A DNA stretch of 60,443 bases from Spirochaetaceae bacterium. Lineage in GTDB: Bacteria > Spirochaetota > Spirochaetia > Treponematales > Rectinemataceae. The number at the start of each line of letters is the position of its first letter. Position 1 is the first letter of the stretch. The translations under genes and the position numbers were made by a program. This document shows, one piece after another, positions 14,861-23,439 of the stretch. The notes under the pieces were generated by a model. That model was not told where the DNA came from. It ran no database searches and was given only the letters and a program-made list of their open reading frames with translations. The DNA is taken from NCBI GenBank assembly GCA_025355995.1, contig JANXYQ010000074.1:1-60443 (forward strand), in the 5' to 3' direction.

Positions 14861-17685
14861 GGCTGTTGCCCTGAAAGCCGGTAACTTAACTCGTAGATGC
14901 CGCTCGGGAGGACGAAAGGAAGGTTATGCGATACCGGTTCATCGAGCTCCGTCGTCCCGTCCCCCGCGCCCGCCGCTCCTCTCTGCTTCCATTCGCGCGT
15001 TTCGGCGCAGCGCAGGAGCAGGGCCTCGTCGAGGTGCAGCTCGGCTTCGCAGCCCTGGGGGACCTCGAGGGCTAGGAAGAGCAGCGCGCCCTCGCGCTCC
15101 CAGCGGACGCGGATGAGCCCGTGGGGGGAACGGTGGCTGGCCTCGGCCCAGGATAGCCGCGAGTCGAGGCGGGGATGGACGAGGATGCGCTTGAAGCCGG
15201 GCTCGAGGGGTCGCAGTCCCGCCGCGACGCGGTAGAGCCACTGGCCCACGCAGCCGAAGGCGTAGTGGTTGAACGAGAAGGCGCCCACCTTCCTGTCCGG
15301 CGCGATGCCGCTCCAGCTCTCCCAGACGCTGGTCGCCCCGCGATCCACCTCGTAGAGCCAGGAAGGGCAGTCGGTCTGGAAGAGGAGGTCGTAGGCCCTG
15401 CCGACATGGCCATGGTCCGTGAGGACGTCCATCAGGAATGGGATCGAGACGAAGCCCGCGTCGAGCCGTCCGCCGAAGGCTTCTATCGATTCGACGAGCT
15501 GCGCGGCTACTTTGCCCCGACGCTCGACGGGGACGAGCTCCGCGGCCAGGGCTAAAATAAAGGCGCCTTGGAAATCGGCCTGCAGCCTGCCCTCGCCGTC
15601 CATGTACTCCTCGGCGAAGGCCTTCTGGATATTGCTCAAGAGGGCCCGATAGGCCGCCGCGTCCCCGCGCTTGCCGAGGATGCCCGCGATCTCGATCATC
15701 CTCCCCACGGAGTAGGCGAAGCTGCAGCTGGCGACGATCGCGCCCGTCATGGCGGCGATGGCGAAGGGATCGAGACCGGCCATCAACTTGCTCGGCTCGA
15801 GCCAGTCGCCGAATTGGAAACCCGTGTTCCAGAGGTAGCCGGTAGCCTGCCGCTCTGCGTAGGCCAGCCAGGAGCGCATCGCGGGGTAATTGCTCTCGAG
15901 GAGGCTCCTGTCGCCGCGCATGCGATAGAGCCGCCAGGGCACGAGGATCGCGGCGTCGCCCCAGCCCGCGGAGCTATGCGCGCCCTGGAGGGGGTAGAAG
16001 GTCTCGATATAGGATTTCCAGTAGGGCACGTTATTCGGCACCTGTCCGTCGGGCAGCTGCTCGGCCGCGAGGTTCTTCAGCCAGCTCTCGAAGAAGAGCT
16101 GCACGTCCTGATTGAAGGCGGCGGTCTCGACGAAGACCTGGGCGTCCCCGGTAAAGCCCGCCCGCTCGCGCTGGGGGCAGTCGGTGGGGATCGAGAAGAA
16201 GTTGGACCTCTGGCTCCAGACTATGTTCTCGAACAGTCGGTTGACCCTCGGGTCGGAGCAGGCGAAGCTCCCCGCGACCCTGAGCTCGCTCCCGAGGACG
16301 ACCGCGACGTAACGGCCCCCGATATCGGCCCTCGAGTCGCCCGAAACCCGGAGGTAGCGGAAGCCGTGGTAGGTGAAGCGCGGCTCCCACTCCTCCTCGT
16401 CGCCGCCCGCGCAGACGTAGATGTCCCGCTGGTCCTTGTTGCGCCCGACGATGTTGCTGAAGAAGTTGCCCTCGGCGTCGAGGCACTCGCAGTGGTCGAG
16501 GACTATGGTAGTTCCCGCCGGCCTCCGGCATCTCAGCCTGACCCTGCCGGCTATCACCTGGCCGAAGTCGAGGACGGTCTCGCCTCTCGGCGTGGCTAGC
16601 ACGCAGGCGACGGGAAGCTCCTCGAGGGGCCGGACCGGCCCTCCCTGCTGGGCGACGAGATTGGCGAGGGCGTGCTCGATCGCCCTGGCGCGGGCCCAGG
16701 CGCCGTCGTCGAAACCGGGGGAGTCCCAGCCGGGCAGGATCCGCCGCGCGTCGAAGCGCTCCCCGATGAAGAGGTCGGCGTAGTCCCAGGGGCCGACGCC
16801 GCAGCGGCAGGCCTCGTCCGAGACGACGAGCTGCCCGCTTCCGTCGGCGTACTCGATCTCGAGCTGGAAGAGGAGGCCGAGCCTGTCGCCGTACTGACAG
16901 CTGGCCCCCGGCAAGCCGATGCGCCCGGCCCACCAGCCGTCGGCGAGGACGAAGCCGAGGACGTTCTCCCGCGGCCCGCCATCCGCGGCGGGGCATATGA
17001 GGCCGGTGACATCGTAGACCTGGAACTGCAGGCGGCTCTGATAGGCCGTCGGCTCGGGCGCCAAGGCCCTATCGTCGGGAGCCCTCCCGTTGATCGTGGC
17101 TCGATAGACCCCATGGGCCGTCGCGTAGAGTCGAGCTCGCCTAACGTTTTTCGCGACGTGGAACGGGCGTCTCACCAATAGGCAAGGCTTGAGCTTGTCG
17201 CGGCGATCGATGCGCGAGCTGTCCTCGGGGGCGAGGATCTGGCCGATGGACGCCGGCGGCTCCGGTCGGACGGCCTCTTGCTCTGGCTCTATCCACGAGG
17301 CGCTCCAATCGCTCGCCGCGAGGAGGGCCATCTCCCATCGGGCCTCGGGGCTCCACGCGGAGACGCGGCCGAGCTCGTCCCAGACACGGAGCCTCCACGA
17401 GTAGATCGCCCTCGAGACGAGGGCGGGCCCCTCGTAGTGGACGAGGATGTCGTCCCCGACGCGCTTGCCGGAGTCCCACAAAACCGCATCCGTGCCCTTC
17501 GCGGCCTCCGCGGAACGGCCGCCCGCGATCGACCGGACCTCCGCCTGCCAGGCGGACTGGCGGGCCCCCGCGCGCGATGCGCGCAATTCCCAGCCGAGGC
17601 GGGGCCCGGGGGCGTCGATGCCCATGGGCGCGACCTGGTGCTCGCAGCGGAGATCCACGACTTCCAGGGCCGAGGGTTCTGGCAT
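14857..17685 (-). CDS. Alpha-L-rhamnosidase (GH78)
   Basis: Releases terminal alpha-L-rhamnose from glycosides. The 942-residue protein shows the family layout: a beta-sandwich N-part (LRCEHQVAPMGIDAPGPRLGWEL), a galactose-binding-like region, then the (alpha/alpha)6 barrel. The general-acid region is TDCPQRERAGFTGDAQ (about 520) and the second catalytic Glu is in TSVWESWSG (about 790). A C-terminal sandwich follows. I start at ATG 17685 because AAGGAAGG lies 9 nt before it; an upstream ATG at 17745 lacks such a site. There is no signal peptide, so it is cytoplasmic and acts on imported oligosaccharides, matching the ABC transporter genes before it. Confidence 0.9.
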   Translation of the reverse strand: MPEPSALEVVDLRCEHQVAPMGIDAPGPRLGWELRASRAGARQSAWQAEVRSIAGGRSAEAAKGTDAVLWDSGKRVGDDILVHYEGPALVSRAIYSWRLRVWDELGRVSAWSPEARWEMALLAASDWSASWIEPEQEAVRPEPPASIGQILAPEDSSRIDRRDKLKPCLLVRRPFHVAKNVRRARLYATAHGVYRATINGRAPDDRALAPEPTAYQSRLQFQVYDVTGLICPAADGGPRENVLGFVLADGWWAGRIGLPGASCQYGDRLGLLFQLEIEYADGSGQLVVSDEACRCGVGPWDYADLFIGERFDARRILPGWDSPGFDDGAWARARAIEHALANLVAQQGGPVRPLEELPVACVLATPRGETVLDFGQVIAGRVRLRCRRPAGTTIVLDHCECLDAEGNFFSNIVGRNKDQRDIYVCAGGDEEEWEPRFTYHGFRYLRVSGDSRADIGGRYVAVVLGSELRVAGSFACSDPRVNRLFENIVWSQRSNFFSIPTDCPQRERAGFTGDAQVFVETAAFNQDVQLFFESWLKNLAAEQLPDGQVPNNVPYWKSYIETFYPLQGAHSSAGWGDAAILVPWRLYRMRGDRSLLESNYPAMRSWLAYAERQATGYLWNTGFQFGDWLEPSKLMAGLDPFAIAAMTGAIVASCSFAYSVGRMIEIAGILGKRGDAAAYRALLSNIQKAFAEEYMDGEGRLQADFQGAFILALAAELVPVERRGKVAAQLVESIEAFGGRLDAGFVSIPFLMDVLTDHGHVGRAYDLLFQTDCPSWLYEVDRGATSVWESWSGIAPDRKVGAFSFNHYAFGCVGQWLYRVAAGLRPLEPGFKRILVHPRLDSRLSWAEASHRSPHGLIRVRWEREGALLFLALEVPQGCEAELHLDEALLLRCAETREWKQRGAAGAGDGTTELDEPVSHNLPFVLPSGIYELSYRLSGQQP

Positions 17686-17759
17686 AGGAGAGGTCCTTCC
17701 TTTTCCGAATTCCGGATGCGCGATGGGCTCGGCCACGAGGCCCATGCCCAGGCCCAGGC

Positions 17760-18773
17760 CTAAACGGTCTTTTCGCGGGCGGCGATGGCCGCGAGGCGCT
17801 TCGCCTTCATCATGCGGAATTCCTCGAGCTTGTAGCTATTCGACGTAAAGAGCAGGAACGCGAGCACTATGAGGGTATTGAGCACTGACTGCAGCGATAC
17901 CGAGAGCCCCAATATCGCGAAGCCCGAGATTATGCAGGCTTGCACGAAGGAGCCGGCTATGATGCCGACGTTGCGGTCCGAGTAGCGGGCCAGGAAGCCG
18001 CCGAGGAAGAGGGGCAGGAACGCGTTCATCATGTAGGACGAGCTCCCGAGGGAGAGCTTGGGCGCCATCGTGCCGAGGATGGAGAGGCTGATGACGCCGG
18101 CCGCCGCCAGCAGGAGGCCCGCGATGGCGTAGCAGGCCAGGGCGTTCCTCTTTTCGTCGATGCCGATATTGACCGCCGTCGCCTGCCCACCGCGCAGCGA
18201 GTTCGTGTTGTAGCCGAACTTCGTGAAGTTGAGGAGGAGGACCAATAGGGCCACGATGGCGGCGGCAAGGATCGTGATCGTGGGCTGCCGGGCGAAGATC
18301 GGCAGGTCGGGATGCATGATGACGCTGACGCCGCTCCCGCCGTTCATCAAGAAGGCCGCCGCCTCGTAGATCATCGCCACCCCGATGGAGACCACGATGG
18401 GGGGTAGGCGCAAGAGGACGTAGGCGAGGCCGGAGAGGCCGCCGAGGATGGCGCCGGTGGCCAGGCAGGCGAGGAGCATGGGCACCGGCCCCAGGCCCAG
18501 GGCGAGGGCGGCGTCGACGCCGAGGATGACCGACAGGATCAGGATCGAGCCCACGCTGAAATCGAAGCGGCCCGAGGTCAGGTTGAAGGAGAGGGCGAGG
18601 GAGATCAGGCCCGAGTAGACGGTATTGCGCCAGATGATCGCGAGGTCGGAGCCGACGCCGAAGCCGGCCTTGCCGCTCGCGGAGCATAGAACCGCAAAGA
18701 AGCAATAGGCCAGCGCCGGCAAAGCCAGGGTCCCGGCCAGGCAGCGCGCAAACTTTCCGAGCCTCGATCCCAT
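17760..18773 (-). CDS. Sugar ABC transporter permease (RbsC type), second copy
   Basis: A 337-residue membrane protein with 8 to 10 hydrophobic segments and the BPD_transp_2 pattern (SLALSFNLTSGRFDFSVGSILILS near residue 58, and a FGYNTNSLRGGQATAVNIGIDEKRN cytoplasmic loop). It imports sugar together with the ATPase and the other permease, probably as a heterodimeric channel like rhamnose RhaP/RhaQ. It starts 28 bp after the binding-protein stop with a good ribosome site. The substrate is not visible in the sequence; the adjacent rhamnosidase suggests rhamnose or a rhamnoside. Confidence 0.87.
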   Translation of the reverse strand: MGSRLGKFARCLAGTLALPALAYCFFAVLCSASGKAGFGVGSDLAIIWRNTVYSGLISLALSFNLTSGRFDFSVGSILILSVILGVDAALALGLGPVPMLLACLATGAILGGLSGLAYVLLRLPPIVVSIGVAMIYEAAAFLMNGGSGVSVIMHPDLPIFARQPTITILAAAIVALLVLLLNFTKFGYNTNSLRGGQATAVNIGIDEKRNALACYAIAGLLLAAAGVISLSILGTMAPKLSLGSSSYMMNAFLPLFLGGFLARYSDRNVGIIAGSFVQACIISGFAILGLSVSLQSVLNTLIVLAFLLFTSNSYKLEEFRMMKAKRLAAIAAREKTV

Positions 18774-18801
18774 CTCGCCCCTCCAGTGCCTCTCGGCCGC
18801 C

Positions 18802-19938
18802 TTATTTTTTGGCTCTGATCGTCTCGAGCGAGAAGCCCTTGATCAGATCGAGCAGCGTGGCGTTGCCGGCGGAGGGATCGATGCTCTTCACCAGCTTGGT
18901 CAGGTCCTTGGAATAGGCGGTGCGGCCGGCGCCGAGCTCGAAGTCGACGATCTTCGCGAGATCCTGGGGATTCGTGATGACCCAGAGCGACTCGGCCTCG
19001 CGCGTGGCCTCCCCGTTCTTCTTGAGGGCTGCGGCGTTGCCCTCGGCCGCGTTGACTATCATGGCCACGGCGATGCCGAAGCGCTCGGTGGGCTCGGTAG
19101 CGATGGCGGAGAAGAGGCCGCTCGCGTACATGCCCTTGAAGAGGTCGACGGTCGAGGGGCCGATCGCCCCGAAGGAGCCGATCGTGACCGCCCGAGCCTT
19201 GCCGGCCGCGGTTATCGGCTGGATCCAGACCTCGGGGCCGAAGCTCGAGACCACCGCGTCGATGTCGCCGGCGAGGGCGGCGCCCTGGGCGGCGAACCAG
19301 GCCTCGTTCGGGAATCCGGGGACCTCGGTCGCGGTTATCCTCGCGCCCTTGGCCTTGGCCTCGTTGATCGCGTCCTGAAAGCCGAGGCGGCGGTTGACGA
19401 ACATCGTGATGCCGAAGTCGGCCCCGCCGTTGGCGTAGACGAACTTGGTCTTGCCCTCGGCGAGGAGGGCCTTGGTCACGCCGTACATGCCGTCGTGGTC
19501 CCCGTTGCCGAGTATGACGCTGCCGAGGAAGTAGGGGTTGGCCTTATACTGGTCGTAGATGTCCTTTTCCTCCGCGGTGCCCCAGTAGAACATCTTGAGC
19601 TCGGCGGCCTTGGCGACCGCCTGTCCCTTGGAGACGTTGTAGTAGGCGATGATCCCCTTGGCGCCGGCCGCGGCGCAGTTCTCGATGAACTGCAGCTCCT
19701 GCTCCGCGGAGTCGATCCTCTCGGAGAAGATGAATTCCACGTTGAAGATGCCCTTGGAGAGGGACTTGAGGTAGCTCTGCACCCCCATGTAGCCGCCGTC
19801 GGACGGATCGAAGGTCTCGACGCCGATCTTGATCGTCTTCGCCGGGTAGCGCCCGTCGGCCGCGTACTTGGCCTGGCCGAAAGCCGACATGCCCGCGACC
19901 GTCGCGATGAGCGCGATCGCGCAGGCAGCCTTTTTCAC
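18802..19938 (-). CDS. Periplasmic sugar-binding protein of the ABC transporter
   Basis: A 378-residue protein with a cleavable signal peptide (KKAACAIALIATVAGMSAFGQA) and a type I periplasmic-binding fold (KTIKIGVETFDPSDGG, GAKGIIAYYNVSKGQAVAKAAE, DIDAVVSSFGPEV). It delivers sugar to the flanking permeases. The start is GTG 19938, directly preceded by a two-codon frame ATG-GAT-TAG. The strong GAGGAGGAAG site is spaced for that ATG rather than for the GTG, so initiation may involve termination and restart. The ligand is unknown. Confidence 0.85.
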   Translation of the reverse strand: MKKAACAIALIATVAGMSAFGQAKYAADGRYPAKTIKIGVETFDPSDGGYMGVQSYLKSLSKGIFNVEFIFSERIDSAEQELQFIENCAAAGAKGIIAYYNVSKGQAVAKAAELKMFYWGTAEEKDIYDQYKANPYFLGSVILGNGDHDGMYGVTKALLAEGKTKFVYANGGADFGITMFVNRRLGFQDAINEAKAKGARITATEVPGFPNEAWFAAQGAALAGDIDAVVSSFGPEVWIQPITAAGKARAVTIGSFGAIGPSTVDLFKGMYASGLFSAIATEPTERFGIAVAMIVNAAEGNAAALKKNGEATREAESLWVITNPQDLAKIVDFELGAGRTAYSKDLTKLVKSIDPSAGNATLLDLIKGFSLETIRAKK

Positions 19939-20046
19939 CTAATCCATGACTTCCTCCTCTGGACTAATCGTCTCGGGGATCGACTCGCGTTCCCCATGAA
20001 CCGAAAGAATGGACTGATTCCCGCGGCCCGAAGCGACGCGCGCCAC

Positions 20047-21048
20047 TCATCTCGGTAGCAGCCTCGTCCTGTAGCTCAGGCTGGCCACGAAGACCACCGC
20101 GATGAAGGTGATTCCCCGGAAACCCTGGATGACGCCGGGGCCCGCGCCCATGATCGCGAGGCCGCTGTTGAGCACCGTGATCGTCGCCGCGCCGACCAGG
20201 GCGGCGCCGATCCTCGAGCGCGGGCCGCCGGAAAGCGGCATGCCTCCTAGGACGAGGGCCACCATGATGTCGGTGCCGACCGTCCCGCCGGTGAGGGCGC
20301 TCGCGGTCTTCGTGCGCAGGAGGATGACGATGGCCGCTATGGAGACGGTCAGGGCCGACACGAGGAAGGCCAGGAGCTTCGTGCGGCGCACGTCGATGCC
20401 CGATTGCCGGGCCGCGCGCTCGTTCCCCCCGACCAGCTTGCAGCTCTTCCCGAGGCTCGTGAGATTGAAGAGGACGAGGCCCCCGAGGAAGACGGAGGCG
20501 AGGGAGCCGAGGTTGATCGGCGTCATGTCCCGTATCCTCGGGAGGGCGGAGATCGTCAGCACCGTCTCCTTGCCCATCGCGAGCAGGCCCAGCGCCCCGA
20601 GGAATACGCCGATGACGATGGTCACGATGAAGAAGGGAACCTCGACATAGGCCGCCAGCAGGCCCTTGACGATGCCGATCAGGAGGGAGACCGCCACGCA
20701 GGCGACGACCATCGCGGCGATCGAGCCCGTGGCCATCGCCACCTTGGCCCCGATGATAGCGGTCAGGCAGAGGCTCCCGCTCATGGACATGTCGAAGGCC
20801 CCGGCGCCGAAGACGAAGACCGCCCCCGCGGCCACCAGCGCCGTGATCAGCTCCTGGTTCGTGAGGCTCCGCAGGTTGATCGGCCCGAAGATTCTGCCCT
20901 CGGTGAGGACGAGGAAGAGGGTCGAGATGAGCAGCAGGCCCAGGAGGGGAGCGAGCTCGCCCAAGGCCGCGGCGGAGGGGCGCCGCCTCTTTTTGGGCGC
21001 GCCGTCCGGGGTCCGTCCCGGCTCGTCGTGGTTCAACGTATCCTCCAT
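20047..21048 (-). CDS. Sugar ABC transporter permease (RbsC type), first copy
   Basis: A 333-residue protein with a basic cytoplasmic N-tail (KKRRRPS) and about ten hydrophobic segments. It carries family hallmarks GAGAFDMSMSGSLCLTAIIGAKVA (about 80), VPFFIVTIVIGVFLGALGLL and GGNERAARQSGIDVRRTKL. It pairs with the second permease and the tandem ATPase. Ten bp separate it from the ATPase gene. The alpha-helical segment before the first membrane span is charged, as in other RbsC relatives. Confidence 0.87.
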   Translation of the reverse strand: MEDTLNHDEPGRTPDGAPKKRRRPSAAALGELAPLLGLLLISTLFLVLTEGRIFGPINLRSLTNQELITALVAAGAVFVFGAGAFDMSMSGSLCLTAIIGAKVAMATGSIAAMVVACVAVSLLIGIVKGLLAAYVEVPFFIVTIVIGVFLGALGLLAMGKETVLTISALPRIRDMTPINLGSLASVFLGGLVLFNLTSLGKSCKLVGGNERAARQSGIDVRRTKLLAFLVSALTVSIAAIVILLRTKTASALTGGTVGTDIMVALVLGGMPLSGGPRSRIGAALVGAATITVLNSGLAIMGAGPGVIQGFRGITFIAVVFVASLSYRTRLLPR

Positions 21049-21057
21049 TCCCGCATC

Positions 21058-22581
21058 CTAGATCATCGTCTCGATGATCGCGGTCTCGGTGAGGCCCTGG
21101 CCGCGGGGGAATTCGCCGGCCAGATGGCCGTCCTTCAGGACCAGCAGCCTGTCGCTCATGCCGATGAGCTCCGTGAGCTCCTCGGAGATGAGGACGATGG
21201 ACCTTCCCTCGCGCTTCATCCGGTACATGAGATCGTACATCGCGGCCTTCACCCCGACGTCGATGCCGCGGGTCGGGCAATCGAGGACGAGGATGTCGCA
21301 ACCCCTCCCGATCCATTTGCCGAAAACGACCTTCTGCTTGTTCCCGCCCGAGAGGTACTGCACTCCCTGGTGCATCGAGGCGCACTTGATGTCGAGCGCC
21401 TTGATCTGGGCCTCGACGTAGGCTTTTTCCCCGCGCGGCCAGATCAGGCCCGAGGGCGAGGCAATCCTGTCCAGGGCCGCCGCCGCGATGTTGTCCTTGA
21501 TGCTCGCGGCGAGGACGAGGGCCTCGACGTCGCGGTTCTTGGAGACGTAGCCGATCCCGAGCCCCATCGCGGCTATCGGCGAGGACACCGCCCTGCCCGT
21601 GGCGACGTGCTGGACGGTCCCGGTCATGAGCCTCTCCTCGCCGAAGAGGGCGCGCCCCAGCTCGTGCATGCCGCAGTGCGAGAGCCCGCCGATGCCGAGT
21701 ATCTCCCCCCGGTGCAGCGCGAGCGAGAAGTTCTCGAGGAGGCCGGTGCCCGTCGTCACTTCGCTGGCGCGGAGCACCACCTCCTCGCCGAACCTGCCGT
21801 CGAAATCGCCGCGGTAGTAGTGGTCACCCGTCTGGCGGCCCACCATGAGGTGCTTGATCCTCCGTTCGCTCATCTCGTCCTTGGGTGTCGTGGCCACGTA
21901 TTCGCCGTCGCGCAGCACGGTGAGGGTGTCGCACAACGCGAAGAGCTCGGGGAGGTCGTGGGATATGAAGAGGACGGCCTTGCCCTCCAGGGCCATCCGC
22001 CTCATCACGGCGTAGAGCATCTCGCGGCCGTGGTGGGAGAGGGCCGTGGTCGTCTCGTCCACGATCAGGAGCGAAGGATCGCCGTACATCACCTTCGCGA
22101 GCTCGACGAGCTTCCGGTCCTGCATGTCGAGGCCGTCGATCGGCGCGGCGCTCTCGATGTCGGAGCCGATGGCGCGCAGCGCCTCGCGGGCGGCCTCGAT
22201 CATCCGCTTCCTGCCGATCAGGCCGAAGCGCCGGAACCGCCCCTCCTCGCCGAGGAAGATGTTCTCCGCCACGCCGATGCCGGGCACCGTGCCCATCTCC
22301 TGCACGACCATGCCCACGCCGAGCCTCGCGCCCTCGGTCATCGTGGCCGGCGCGTGGGACCTTCCGAGCAGGGACATCTCGCCGGAGTCCGGCCGCAGCA
22401 TGCCCGCGATGATCGAGGAGAGGGTGGACTTTCCCGAGCCGTTCTCCCCGATGAGGCCCGTGATCTCCCCCCGATAAATCGAGAGATCCACGTCGTACAG
22501 GGCGCGCACCGGCCCGAAGCTCTTGCGCATGCCCTTCGCGGCGAAGAGGAGCTCTCGGGCGCCGTCCGCGGATCCCGCCAT
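21058..22581 (-). CDS. Tandem-domain sugar ABC transporter ATPase (RbsA type)
   Basis: A 507-residue protein with two nucleotide-binding domains, as in RbsA/MglA. Domain 1 has Walker A GENGSGKS (about 46) and Walker B LLIVDETTTALS, with Thr where the usual motif has Pro. Domain 2 has the degenerate Walker A typical of the family (GGLSHCGMHELGRALFG), the signature LSGGNKQKV and Walker B ILVLDCPTRGIDVG. It powers the import by the two permeases. It lies 4 bp after tetR in the operon. Confidence 0.92.
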   Translation of the reverse strand: MAGSADGARELLFAAKGMRKSFGPVRALYDVDLSIYRGEITGLIGENGSGKSTLSSIIAGMLRPDSGEMSLLGRSHAPATMTEGARLGVGMVVQEMGTVPGIGVAENIFLGEEGRFRRFGLIGRKRMIEAAREALRAIGSDIESAAPIDGLDMQDRKLVELAKVMYGDPSLLIVDETTTALSHHGREMLYAVMRRMALEGKAVLFISHDLPELFALCDTLTVLRDGEYVATTPKDEMSERRIKHLMVGRQTGDHYYRGDFDGRFGEEVVLRASEVTTGTGLLENFSLALHRGEILGIGGLSHCGMHELGRALFGEERLMTGTVQHVATGRAVSSPIAAMGLGIGYVSKNRDVEALVLAASIKDNIAAAALDRIASPSGLIWPRGEKAYVEAQIKALDIKCASMHQGVQYLSGGNKQKVVFGKWIGRGCDILVLDCPTRGIDVGVKAAMYDLMYRMKREGRSIVLISEELTELIGMSDRLLVLKDGHLAGEFPRGQGLTETAIIETMI

Positions 22582-22585
22582 TCGC

Positions 22586-23260
22586 CTACCTCGCCTTCAG
22601 CCCGTCGAGGAAGTATCTCCCGATTTGCGAGAATATCGCCCTCGAGGCGAAGCCGAATTCCTTGTCCACCTTATCGCCCATCTCGCCCAGACGGCTGATC
22701 ATGCCGGAGAGGAAGTTGAAGAAAACCGCGACAACCAAGCTCGGCTCGACATCGCCCTTCAAGCTTCGGTCCGCGATGCCCTCGCGTACGCAGATCTCCA
22801 CGAAGCGGTGGTCTTCCTCGAGGTTCTCGAGCATCCGGCTCGCGAAGGTCTCAGCCTCGATCCTCTTGCCGTAGAGGTAGTTGAACTCGGCCACGAAGCT
22901 CGCCTCGCGGGGATTCTCGAAAAGCTGGTTGAGGAAGGAATCGACGAACCTCTCGAGCTTTTCGTAGCCCTTTCCCTGGAAGCACCAGACCTCGCGCTCG
23001 TTCCGGTCCCGCCAGGCCCTGGTCGTCAGCTTGAATATCTCCCCGGCGACTTGCTCCTTGTTGGAGAAATATTTGTAGATGGTGGCCCTGGACAGCTTCG
23101 TCGACTCGGCTATGTCTCCCATGGTCACCAATTCGATGCCTCTATTGATGAATAGGTCTTCCGCGACTTCGAGTATCCATTCGCGCTGGTTTTCTCGGTG
23201 GGCTGCGTAGATCCCTGCCGGCATGGGCTCCCTCAATGGAAAACTGGACATGGCATCCAA
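22586..23260 (-). CDS. TetR-family regulator of the sugar operon
   Basis: A 224-residue protein with a TetR helix-turn-helix near residues 28-70 (ILEVAEDLFINRGIELVTMGDIAE, LSRATIYKYFSNKEQV) and a helical ligand-binding domain. It is the first gene of the operon, so it likely represses itself and the transport genes. The ligand may be the imported sugar or a derivative, which is unusual for TetR, where LacI or AraC types are commoner for sugars. An alternative ATG at 23251 gives a slightly shorter N-terminus. Confidence 0.85.
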   Translation of the reverse strand: MDAMSSFPLREPMPAGIYAAHRENQREWILEVAEDLFINRGIELVTMGDIAESTKLSRATIYKYFSNKEQVAGEIFKLTTRAWRDRNEREVWCFQGKGYEKLERFVDSFLNQLFENPREASFVAEFNYLYGKRIEAETFASRMLENLEEDHRFVEICVREGIADRSLKGDVEPSLVVAVFFNFLSGMISRLGEMGDKVDKEFGFASRAIFSQIGRYFLDGLKAR

Positions 23261-23285
23261 AAATGGACACGAAGTACAGATTGTG

Positions 23286-23312
23286 ATTATATCCGTTTCC
23301 GCTATCTGTCAA
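23286..23312 (-). promoter_or_regulatory. Promoter of the tetR-sugar operon
   Basis: TTGACA (23307-23312) and TATAAT (23286-23291) are both consensus but only 15 nt apart, shorter than the ideal 17. Downstream, between the -10 box and the start, TGGACA occurs twice (near 23245 and 23265) and TCCA-AAAA-TGGA forms a small dyad, a possible operator. Confidence 0.65.
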
Positions 23313-23393
23313 TAAAAAAAGCATTGGGAGTTCGCCGCTCGCGGGCCGTCGCGGCGAGGTGGCCTATTCGACCTTAGGCTTTTTTCCCAAAGG

Positions 23394-23422
23394 TTGCGGC
23401 TAGCCCGCGATTCCGCTAAGGT
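23394..23422 (+). promoter_or_regulatory. Promoter of the chemoreceptor gene
   Basis: TTGCGG (23394-23399), a 17-nt spacer and TAAGGT (23417-23422), then a short leader with AAGGGG before GTG 23440. Confidence 0.55.
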
Positions 23423-23439
23423 GTAGGCAAGGGGATGCC

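Noticed and set aside
17686-17745. Longer N-terminus of the rhamnosidase from ATG 17745
   Set aside because: It lacks a ribosome site, while ATG 17685 has AAGGAAGG at proper spacing.
20404-22698. Very long plus-strand open frame opposite the ABC genes
   Set aside because: Same shadow effect of high GC; the minus-strand RbsA and permease motifs are unambiguous.
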